Below, one piece after another: positions 23,511 through 33,632 of a DNA stretch of 64,000 nt; position 1 is the first letter of the stretch; each line of letters opens with the position of its first letter. The translations under genes and the position numbers were made by a program. Below the pieces are notes generated by a model. That model did not search any database and had not been told where the DNA came from. It worked only from the letters and a program-made list of their open reading frames with translations. Location of the stretch: assembly GCA_017562135.1 (NCBI GenBank), contig QEYB01000062.1, positions 310,001 to 374,000 of the forward strand, in the 5' to 3' direction. Source of the DNA: Dipylidium caninum (taxonomy: Eukaryota; Platyhelminthes; Cestoda; Cyclophyllidea; Dipylidiidae).

Positions 23511-25455
23511 TCAACTTGTGAAGGAAATCAGTTGAGGTTGATTTTTTCTCAGTAGAGCAGGATTAGGGCCGCGGGGCAGAGAGGGATCTGGACCTCTGGC
23601 AAGAACTCGCTGGCAGAGAAGACTGCGGTCGGGGCCCTTGGCTTGAATCAGCAAATTGCTTCGGATCACAGCTTTTCTCGGTTTACACTAAGACACAAAA
23701 TTCACTGTCTTCGTGTCTGGCTGAATTAATGCACGGATATATCGAAACATCCGTCAACGAATAAGCAACATAAGCGTGCACAGGAAGTTCTCTGTCCTGA
23801 CGTACAACAGTAGAGTGAATTTTACTGTGGGAATAAGCACTATTTTGTGGTTAGTAATGGATTTTAATAACGAGCACTTAAGAAACTTTGTGGAGGGATG
23901 GTTAAATACCATCTTCATCCAAGCATCGAGAAGCAGATGCCAGTAAAAGGGTCTTTTGCGAAAGGGGCAAATCAAATTAAATCAGAGCTTACTTCGACAA
24001 CCTCAGAAATAGCTCCGTCGTCAGCAGCAGCTTGAGTGTCGGACACTTTTGACTTATCGATGTCTTCTTCAGCAAACGGCATATAATAAAATTCCTAAAA
24101 CATATTAAAATTAATCCGGCTACGGAAATCAAAGCAAACAAAAATTTGGGTTCAGTCAACGACAACGTATACCTAACCGGATAAGTCCTAACGAAAAAGC
24201 ATCGCATCGGTTAAAGAGCAAATAATGCCAGAAATGTACCAAATCACTACCGATCGCTTATCAAAAAATGTAAATCACCAAAGTTTTAAAGAGATACAAC
24301 TTAGAAAAGATGAAGTAGTAAAGAAACAAACAGATACGCGGAAGAGAGGGATATCTCTTCAGATTCAGGAACAAGCTTAAGTTGTTTCGTTGTCTTGGAT
24401 TTCATTAGCTTCTTGGCCACAGCATTATCTTCCAGTGTAGCATTCCCTCTTTCTTGGCTCGAAGTTGATGACTTGCCGTGATTAGAGGATTGGCGCCGCA
24501 CCTCAGGGGACATTGACAAAGAAGCGCGAGTGGTGGAAGAGGCTTTTATAGACGAACGGAACAGGATTAGATGGGAATAAAGACACATACGTGGGGGGGG
24601 TTGTGACTCCACATTACACTCTCGGCTCTTCCTAAATGAGCAATAAGGACATGTGAATTAAAACGTTACCTATCCTTCCCTTTTCGGGAAGAGGATGATG
24701 ATTTGTGCCTTCGATGCAATTTGTCGTGTTTAGGGTTGTAACTAAAAGGGACACAAAACTTTAATTTTCATTGTGAGTAACTGAGAATAGTGCATCTAAT
24801 ACTAAAGTTCCGGTAAAAAATGCATAAGACAAGGAATTTCTAAGATTCTCTAACAGACCGGAGTGTTGTTCCTGCAACTTTTTGAATAAGAAAGACATAT
24901 AACTACGAAAAACTGGTTGTTGAGGGAAATTGAATGAAAAAGTTGGTTTCAGCAACTGAGACCCTGTTACGGAGAGCAAGCAAAAACTCCTTAATAGTTC
25001 TCTTATTTTTTCATACGCATATCGTCAGATAGATTCTGTAACAATACACATGCATCTAGGAGAACTCACCAATTTGCCAAGAACATGCTTACGATAGAAT
25101 TTGTCTCCGATGCCTGAGACATTATAATAGATCCGCTTTTCTCGCTATATTCAGCTGATTCTTGAGTCACCTCAGAGGGCTAAAACGTCCAATTACCTGA
25201 AGCAATCACGCGCTTACATCGACTAAGAATTCATTATTGCTGTCTCGTAAAGTAGAATCTTCAGTCGTTGAAAATGTTTTGTTTTCATAATACCAAGATC
25301 GCGGATCCGTCCATGTGGTGCGCTTATCTGCATGATCAACAAAGTAACTGAGGTAAAATTTGAAAGATTTTTTACTTTGATTTATATTTCGGATCGTATT
25401 TTGCTTCCCAATTAGGTGGCAGGGGGTACTTCTTCCATGGCTTAGATTTTGGCAT
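23511..25455 (-). CDS. WW-domain protein with Gly-Pro-Asp/Asn repeat tail, family not identified
   Basis: Exon 1 (25455-25376) starts at an ATG and gives MPKSKPWKKYPLPPNWEAKY. A 28-bp intron follows, and exon 2 (25347-25218) completes a WW domain with YFVDH and TTWTDPR. Both signature Trp residues and the final Pro are present, so it should bind proline-rich ligands. Likely further exons are 25144-25070 (RIYYNVSGIGDKFYRK), 24741-24670, 24631-24591 and 24542-24338 (basic, Ser-rich; these three agree in phase), 24104-23993 approximately (acidic, EEDIDKSKVSD) and the last, 23687-23511. The last exon carries three related units (AKGPDRSLL, ARGPDPSL, RGPNPALL) before a TGA stop. Two junctions in the middle do not agree in phase, so an exon is missing or misplaced. 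The WW domain resembles those of BAG3 and KIBRA, but no BAG or C2 domain is seen. I do not recognise the family. Confidence 0.72.
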
Positions 25456-26708
25456 TTTGACCGAGCCCTACCAGCAGCTGCAACGGACACGAAAGCGCGC
25501 CAATGCGTCTAGGGCATCACAACTGGCATATACGCTAGAATATATTGGCGTTCATAGTCAACAAACCACTCAATACTAAAATAATCCTTCATCTAATACC
25601 AAGTCACAGATGAAGTTGAGAGAAGAGTATATAAGACTGAATAACACTTTCTTTAAGGCTGTTGTATAATGCTTTGCCCACCAAATGGAGTGGTTTGATA
25701 CACCTATTTAGCCTGGCAAAATCATTTTATGGGACATGGGTATCCCATTTTACTGGACGGTTTGGTTTAAGAGATTATCCCTTAACCCCAAATCTCTATT
25801 CTCTTGTTCACAAAAGCAGGCTATGTGCCATGAGCAAGAAAATTACTAGCGATAACATTCATGCAACGTTGTTCCTATTCGCATGCGTACATTGAACGGA
25901 CCTCTTGTGCGACAATTTTAGATCTTATGACATATATGTGTGAAGCGGAACAGTGTTCAGTTGACAGGAAAATGTAAACGCTGCCAAGTTTTATATTTTG
26001 CAAGTAGGCAAAAATCCTGAGGAAACTTAAAATAGTAGTATACATATCAGAGGCTTCGGCCATTCTTGACGTATATGATGTGTGTGCGGTTGGGACTGCC
26101 AATTACGTACATAACAATAATTATTACGCGGTTCTACCAAATAAAACCCAGCTACTAGGTTATTTTGCTTCGGAGTGTTTCATTCGCCCTTATATATTGA
26201 GATGCAAGGCAAAACATTGGGTCTAACATCTGTAGTGTTGGTCAAAATACGTATCCAAAATGTGCAAAGCCATGTCAAATTGTCAGTTTAAAATTTTTTA
26301 TTCTGTTTGTGTCACCGCTCTTTTTAAATGTTTTCCGTTAAAAAATCTAATGTCTCACGGACTTTGGGAATGCATGTTATTAGGCCAGCCTTTAGATACC
26401 GTTAAATGCGTGTACAAAGGTTATTTCTTGAGAATATGGTGCTTGTGGTAGGCATACCTATTCTCCGGGCATCCTATATTTCCTGTGTTAATTTACTCCC
26501 TCCTTGGTTTTTCTCGTTTGATTCAGAACCGTTCATCCAAATTGCCCACCTTTTATCTGATTGGTGAATCGCCCCCCTTTCCCACTATAAGCTGGCCTTC
26601 GCAAACATGCCTGTCTACCACGCAATGTGTGATAAAAGTCAACCATCTAAACGTTTTTCGCTGAAGGCTTTTGATGGTAATTGCATTTTTATCGTTTTCT
26701 TCCTGCAG
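25456..26708. promoter_or_regulatory. Head-to-head interval between the WW gene and cullin-4
   Basis: About 1.25 kb separates the WW-protein start codon (minus) from the first recognised cullin-4 exon (plus). It is AT-rich and should contain the WW promoter, the cullin promoter and one or more undetected 5' cullin exons. A short segment at about 26527-26563, with a TTCAG acceptor and a GTGAAT donor and reading NRSSKLPTFYLIG, is a weak candidate for one of those exons. I could not identify a TATA box or other element with confidence. Confidence 0.45.
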
Positions 26709-29700
26709 CTCATGCAAGTTCAAAAACTGAAATTTCCTACGAAAGCGACCAAATAAAGTTGAGAGAGGCTGTCTTTGCAGTTATTCATAACAAAAGGATC
26801 GATGATACTATGGAGGAACTATTCAGAGTAACATACTTATAATCAAAATTTCTTAGTGTGTTGAAAATATGAACGATGACTTGATGGTAGCGCGCCTCTA
26901 TGAGACTCTCGAGGCTCTCTTTACCGTTTATGCAAACGAACTACTGCCCATTTTCTCGAAATATCCTTTTCAATGTCTTTTGGTTGCATGTATGCCTTGA
27001 CCATAGTCGTTACTTGTGGTTACTGATCGACTTTCGTTGTTGATATATATTTTTCTGTTTTCTTCCCTTAACCATTTACATTTACTGAGAATATCGACCT
27101 TAAAAATGCCTCTACTGCGTGGGACGCATACTGTCAAAAAATGGTATTCAGTTAATTTTAAAGATTTTGTCTTCCACCACTTGACCTTCTCACCCATTTT
27201 TTTCTATTTTAGTTACTAGTTCGTAGTATATTTTTGTCCATGGACCACCGATTACCAACTATAAAACCCGAATTCCTCCAGCTTTGGTGAGTTTGTCGTC
27301 CTTTGCCTTGTTACTTGTTTTATCCTTGTTGTTTTTTAAGTTTTCCCGGTGTTTTAGGGGATCTGGCATTGTATTTGTTTCGCAGAATCATCATAATGCA
27401 TGGTTCTGTTCAGCCCAAGATCCTCAAGACCTTGCTTAGTCTGATTCGCCAGGAGCGGTGTGGAGCCAGTGTTGAAAAAGGTTTGCTTCGATCGGTCGTT
27501 CGAATGTATTTAGACTTGAATGTAAGTTGATTTTTATAGGACTTTGCTTGCCTTCTTTTTCGTATCATTCAACTTGATCGGTTTTCTCCTTCACTAGCTC
27601 TATCATTCACATTTTGAAGGCCCTTTCATCCGTCAAAGTCAGCAATTTTACGATGAAGAGGGTGAATCATTGAGTCAAAAATCGAGTATAACGGACTACC
27701 TTGACCATGTCAATAGGCGCATCGATGAGGAGGAAGAAAGGATAAAAATATATCTTTCTAATATGACTCGAACTTCCCTCGTTGCTGTGCTAAACACTGA
27801 GCTCATCTCTAAACGTCGCTCCCTTCTGTTATCATTCTTGGCGAGCTTGATTCGCGAGCATAGATTTAAGGAGCTTCGTCAACTCTATTCGCTCCTCTCC
27901 AGAATCGAGAATGGTGTGAACGATTTACGGGCAGAGTTCAAACGCACAGTTACACTTGTTGGCTGTGAGATAGTCGAAAATCCAGAAAATTCGCTCGAAA
28001 AGGATCGCGAAATGATCCAGCGCCTATTAGACTGGAAAGACACGTCAACAGATGCCATCAGAGAAGGCTTCTCTGAAGATGTTTCCTTCACTCGGTCGCT
28101 ACATGATTCTTTTGAAGACTTCATTAATCGCCGACCTAATAAACCGGCTCAATTACTTGCCAAATATCTCGATAATCATTTGCGTTCTAGCAACAAAGCT
28201 CAGTCAGAAGATGATTTCGACCGTCTTGTAGAAAAAGTCATGGTTATCTTCCGGTACATCGATGGAAAAGACGTGTTTAGGGCCTTTTATTCAATGCAGT
28301 TGGCCAGACGCTTGCTCTTGGCCAAGAGCGCCTCCATCGACGCCGAGAAAGCGGTCCTCTCTCGTCTGAAACAAGGTCTGTCCTCTACCCATTTTTACTC
28401 GCGCTTTGAAAGTAGCTCTGCCACAACGCTTTTCTCCCTGCAGAATGCGGCTTTAATTACACGCGCAAAATGGAGCTCATGTTCCAGGACATCCAACTGA
28501 GTCACGAGTTGGGGAGGAGCTTTCGCACTCATCAGGTGGAAACCTATTCAATTGACTTCACTGTCAACGTCCTCGCCCCATCTTCTTGGCCGGAGATGCC
28601 CCACCTCACTGCCCACTACCCACCCGATGTAAGTGCCAAAATACGAAGGACTTTGTCCTTATTCATCAACATTAGATGTTTGCCATTCGAGAGGACTTCA
28701 ACCATTTCTACATTGCCCGCCATCGTGGAAGAAAGCTCACCTACGTCCCCTCGTATGGCACTTGTGTCGTTAGGGCTCACTTTCCTTCCGTAAGTTTATA
28801 ACTTTTCACTATCCTGCCAACGGTTTTCTTTTCTGTATTATCCTATAAACATCTAGTCTGATTGTCATTCCAAAAGCATACGAAACCTCACGTTGCATGA
28901 AAAAAAGGCCACGAGGCAAACGATTCCAGACGATGCCTGTGCATCCGACATACGATTACTTTTTAAGCTTGTCGGGGTCGTTGAATTGAACAGATTGACG
29001 GTGCGTGGTTGGATGTCGTCTGTTAAAATGAACTAGCGCCTCCCTTAAGGTTTTAATGTCGGTTTTCCTTTGAAACGGCCAACTCTGCCAGCGAGGCGTT
29101 CAACTAGCTTTTTTAATCAGATCTCGGATTTAAGAAGGTTTTCTAGTCGCTACGACTATTTTCGGGATGACCAAAAAGTAAAGTGTGTATTTTGTGTGAT
29201 TTCTCTACTTGAGTTGGGTGCTGTTGACCTTTAGCCGTTACTTATCCTATTTGTTTCGAAGTATTAGTACAGAAGTTGATTGTGCTGGCCTGTGCAAAAC
29301 CCAGGTCAGGGTGAATTTGACCTTGAGATTTTTAGCTTCCTTTTTTCAACTTCGATTCTATCAGTAAGTCACTCTTCTTCATATGACAAGTCCAAGGGTG
29401 TCTCTCTTTGCTCTGCCATTGACAGTGTTTGAGACACATTGACGCGGCTAGCCTTAGGCAAAATGGAAGTTGAAAATCGCTTTTTGAATAACCAATTGTT
29501 AGTGTCCGGAGGGGAAGCCGAAGGAGTGCAAGTTTCTGAAATCCAGGCGCTGATTTTGCTTCAATTCAACGGTCCAGAAGAAGAGCCCGTCTCGTACACC
29601 TCCATTGCAGAAGCGACGGGAATCGAGAAGTTGCATTTAGATCGGGCTCTTCTTTCCTTCACCGCGAGCAAGAATCAGCGCGTTCTCATTTCCGTTCCTC

Positions 29701-30607
29701 TGGTGAGTCTCGCCACTTCGCCTTCCTACTTTGCTTCCATAAGTAGCTCTTTGCCGCAGTCGGATCTTTTTGCATGAGGCTACTTTGCCTCCTCTCTCCC
29801 TCTCTCTCTCTCTGCAGACTTCGGAATTGACGGAGAGGAACCAATTCTACTTCAACAAGAAGTTTACCCACAACCTCACTCGCATTCGGTTCAACCAACT
29901 TCAGTTGAAGGAGACTGTAAGCAGACTGCTCTGGCGAGCCGTGGCCTCCCTGCAGGCCGCCCTGCAGGCCGCCCCACTGGCCGCTCGGTCTTAACTGTGT
30001 TGTCGGTTTGCAGGCGAAGGAGCAAAAGGACACCGAGGACCGCATCTTCGCTGATCGTGTCAGCCACATCGACTGCTGCATCGTGCGCATCATGAAGTCG
30101 CGCAAGACCCTCGAACACAACAACCTCATTTCCGAGACCTTTCAAATACTCAAATTCCCACTCACGGTGAATTATTCATTCTTCCTTCTCCTCCTCCTCC
30201 TCCACCAATGTTTGTGGAATCTTCACTTTTGGCCTTTAGGCCCTTCTTAAGTATAGGTGTGATTTACTCCGCTCTTTGAGGCCAACGAGCAGTTTTTTAT
30301 CAAGTATGTATGCCACGGCTGAATTATCTGCTCCATGTCGGCCTAATGAGGAGAATTCATTTCCGAATTAAATTAGGCCGTAGGATTCTTGGCGTTTGAC
30401 GTGATTGTGCCCCACTACTGGCGTAATTCAACTGGAAAGGGGGGAGTGAGAGTTTAATATGATGTGAGTGGGCTTTACTCCTTATTGTCTCCATCTTTTG
30501 ACATTTGACAGCAAACAGACGTGAAGAAGCGAATCGAGTTCTTGATCGCCAAGGACTATCTAAGACGAGATCCAACCAACAGCGCCATTTACCACTACGT
30601 GGCCTAG
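26709..30607 (+). CDS. CUL4: Cullin-4, scaffold of CRL4 ubiquitin ligases (5' end not found)
   Basis: CUL4 binds DDB1 through N-terminal helices and RBX1 through its C-terminal domain, so that substrates are ubiquitinated. Exons: 26709-26827, 26857-26982, 27090-27143, 27213-27286, 27358-27521, 27598-28375, 28444-28628, 28676-28789, about 29452-29702, 29818-29916, 30014-30166 and 30512-30607. Matches to the animal family are KLREAVFAV, CVENMNDDL, LVRSIFLSMD, ITDYLDHVNRR, RRPNKPAQLLAKYLDNHLR, GKDVFRAFYSMQLARRLL and SIDAEK in the cullin repeats and homology domain, then the winged-helix end (IDCCIVRIMKSRKTLEHN) and the terminal YHYVA. The neddylated Lys is codon 30095-30097. Unlike CUL3 or CUL1 it has the CUL4-type LFRCVENM and SIFL segments. 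The start Met and first exons are not identified. There is a one-base frame conflict at the 27286/27358 junction, and the 28789/29452 junction is unresolved in phase. Confidence 0.95.
28790..29451 (+). other. CUL4: Cullin-4 intron, possibly hiding a short exon
   Basis: The exon before it ends in phase 0 (GTAAGT donor), whereas both acceptors usable for the next exon (after 29451 or 29457) need one base from upstream. Either a short exon lies within this 660-bp interval or the boundary differs from my model. I could not find a convincing candidate. Confidence 0.5.
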
Positions 30608-30835
30608 GCGGGGTGACAAGGAGAGTCTCCTGGGCTCGGCACTGTTCTCTCTTTCGGTCCTTCATTTCGCCTCGCCTGCTGCCGCTCCTGGTCCCTACGA
30701 ATTCTCTCTTGTACAGTCGCTATGCATCACCACATCGTTGGTTGTCCCATACTTCTGACCCCCAACCCCGCCCGATGTTTCAGCGATAGTTTTGATATAC
30801 TAAAGTCCTCGTCATTTCCTCTCCTGTTTATGTGG

Positions 30836-31215
30836 ATAACTCTCTCTCTCTCGCTCGCTCAGTGGGAGTCAGTAGGTAGTCATCGCCAAGTCTCCACGAC
30901 TTCCTCGCCTTCGGTGGCGAACAAAGTGGCAGTGCCTCGGCACCTGCGATGGTGGGTGCTGCCACGCCGAGCGGCCACTTCCTGACAAGGGGGCCGCTGC
31001 GGGGCGGGGGGCGGAGACGGGGGCGAGGGGCGAGGCGGAGTCGCGTCCCAGCCTCTAGTGAGAGGCTGGGGAGGGGAATTCCGCTGGTGAATGTCAGTGG
31101 GCACTGGCATGGCTGTCCACTTGAGGGAATATCGGCGTGCCGCGCCGAAGACCAGCGTTTCACGTCGTCGGGACGACTGCCGCCGTTTTTCCGCTTCTTC
31201 AGAGCTGGCAGACCT
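30836..31215 (+). repeat. Dispersed repeat, left copy of an inverted pair
   Basis: This copy matches the reverse complement of about 37245-37645 over nearly its whole length, including the segments GTCATCGCCAAGTC, ACTTCCTCGCCTTCGGTGGC, GGCAGTGCCTCGGCACCTGC and GAATTCCGCTGGTGAATGTC. It contains a perfect 10-bp stem hairpin at 31047-31070. Differences between copies are substitutions plus length changes in a GC-rich hexamer tract and near the 3' end. It begins about 230 bp after the cullin-4 stop codon. Confidence 0.85.
31047..31070. repeat. Hairpin: 10-bp perfect stem, 4-nt loop
   Basis: CCCAGCCTCT-AGTG-AGAGGCTGGG. The same hairpin, stem intact and loop identical when read in repeat orientation, is found in the other copy at 37366-37389. 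Confidence 0.9.
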
Positions 31216-31998
31216 CGGAGTCTGACTTGCTCAATCCTGAAAAGGAAGGCCGGAAATTCGCACTTCACCGTCGTCTCGTCCGTTTGGCTTCTCATGCTTA
31301 AATCACGTGCACGGTGATGGTTGGGCAATTGTTGTGCCTCCCGAGCTCAACTGAATGCAGTCCTCTCGGCGAGAAGCAGAACCTCGTCGAGTTATTGACT
31401 TGCAATGAGGGATATGGGCGGAATGTGGCAGGCTCTCATTAGGAATGCCTTCTGTTGGATTAAACCGCTTCCGTTGCACGTCGCTGAGGCGTCTGACCGC
31501 GACCGGTCCGTCGCCTCTTTCGCACCTCATTCAGCGACTTTTGCCCCATTCGCCTTCCCCGCAGGCGAAGGAGAGGGTGGAGGCGACACGACGGAAGCCG
31601 GACTCGGCATGTTCGTCTCACAGACGCGGGGCTTTCGGGTGGATGTGGCACAGGCGTCTGCGTTGCCACACGTGCGACTTCGGGCTACACCCCAAGCGAT
31701 GTGGTCTGGCTTCCAGGGCGGTGAATTTGGAATGTTTTTACCGAACCATCCTATCCGGTCGACGTCATTGGCACCTCCAGGCGGGCATGCCTCCGCAGCC
31801 CGCAAATGCGTCCTCACTTAACCATCCTCGGCTTTCTCACCCCACTAAGAATTGCTTTCCCATCTCTGCGACTCTGCCTTCTTGCTCATTTGCTTAGGCA
31901 TTTGTTATTTGGGATGGGAGAAAAAGGCAGTGACATGCTGATACAATGAGGGCAAAATTTAAGTGCTTTTGGAATGAGGAGACAGCGGGAATGCCCGT

Positions 31999-32011
31999 GG
32001 GGGGGGGGGGA
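31999..32011. repeat. Poly-G tract
   Basis: An uninterrupted run of about a dozen G followed by AGG. Homopolymers like this are a common place for length errors in an assembly. Confidence 0.8.
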
Positions 32012-33593
32012 GGAAGCCAGGTGGGCAGGCAGGGAAGAGGGAAAGTTGTCCAGTGAAATCCCCTGGGAGAAGCGTCCTCGAGGTCCACCACCGGCATTCT
32101 CTTCCCCGCGGTGCGGACATTTGGTCCAGTCGGCCGGGGATGACAACGGTCTCGGCGGACTTCGCAGCATGTAGCGGAATCTGGCCCGCTTCCCTGAGGG
32201 ACGAGGAGGCGGCCACTTGACCCTCTGCGTGTGCGCAACGGGTTCCCCGCTCTCGACCTGGTGTGCGGCAGGCGACTCTTGCCGATCTCCCACGGCTGGC
32301 ATGGCGCTCTCTCCGCGTCGTCAAGGCGCCCCGTTCAGAACCGATTCCCCTTCCGGTGGCGAATGAGTCTGCCTGGAGTGTGCCAGCTTTCGAACGGGGG
32401 AACAGCGCGAGCGAATTCCGTCAATTGGACTGGAGACGAAGCGCCTGCTGCTGCCATACGACGACGGCGTACCTAGGGAATTGTTTGGATCTCGGCACCG
32501 CTCCAGCATGTCTTGTGGATGTGTGCGGGGAAGCAGGGTTGCCCATTCCGTCGTCATCGACAACAGTGGAGTTTGGAAGTTTGCCGCATTCTGCTTCCAT
32601 GGGACTCCACCATGAAGGTGTGCGGGGTCGCCTGCTCTGCGCCATATCTGAACCGAGTCCTCCCCTCCACCAAGGACAGTACGAAAAACATTCCTTTTGT
32701 GTCTTCATAAACGCTCTGGGGAAGCCTAATCAGACACCAAAATCCAAATTGGTTTGGAAGCCACGCGGTTGAAGGAGCAGCTTCATTTGGCTCATTGGTT
32801 TAATGGTATCCTCACCTTTCGGCTTTCCTAAATTGGCATGAGGCCTGCCTCTCGACCCACCACCACCTCCTCCTCCTCCTCTTCCAATGGCATAGAGTAA
32901 AGATCCCCTTTCAGCTGGGGCGATGGCATGACAGCGATTCCACCCGAGGCCACCGCCGCCCCGGTCTACGGGAGTGCTCTGCACGATTTATCAAGCGGAC
33001 CTACAGCACGGGAGAATGACTGACTCGCCGTTTTACTCCGCTGTTGGGCCGCAGCTACTGCAAACGTAAACACCGAGGCCTGAGCTGTAAATACCACCTC
33101 CGTCAGTCTGGAAACCGCGCGCACCCCCACAAAGCCTCGAGTCATCGAGGTGAGGGGAGCAGCTGTGAAGTCAGCGACTGCCGAGGCGGCGATGTCACTA
33201 ATGCGGAGGCACGGCGGCGGCGGCGGCGTCGGCGGGAAAGGGGGAGGGGGGCGGCGGTGCTGGGTGCCGCCTTGATTGGCGGGTGGAGACATGCTAATCT
33301 GCGCTGCAACCACCGCCTCCGGAGGGCGCGTCGATGTCCCCACCGCCGGCGGTCTCCGTGACTCAACTGCCTTCTCCGCTTTGTCATTCGTCACCTGCCG
33401 AGGGCGCATAAAGTCATTTCGTTCGATGGCAAATGTCAGAGGAAAAGTAAATCAATCGCCTGTTCGAGGTGGTCTTCAAATTTTTGCTTTAGCACTTGCA
33501 GTGTCGCCTCCACTTGTGCTTAAGGGCGATGCGTCCACGAAAGATACGGCTACGCGACCGAGTCCGCCCTCAGCGCACCCAAGACTACACCGC

Positions 33594-33632
33594 GGGGTTG
33601 GGGGGTGGGGGTGGGGGGTGGGGGGGTGGGGC
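33594..33632 (+). repeat. G-run cluster with G-quadruplex potential
   Basis: Six runs of four to seven G separated by one or two T (GGGGTTGGGGGGTGGGGG and so on). This satisfies the usual G3+N1-7 quadruplex pattern several times over. No adjacent gene is recognised. Confidence 0.8.

Noticed and set aside
30836..31328. Shared reading frame between the two inverted repeat copies
   Set aside because: The segment SGIPLPSLSLEAGTRLRLA is shared, but length changes shift the frame in the hexamer tract, so conserved DNA explains it better than a conserved protein.
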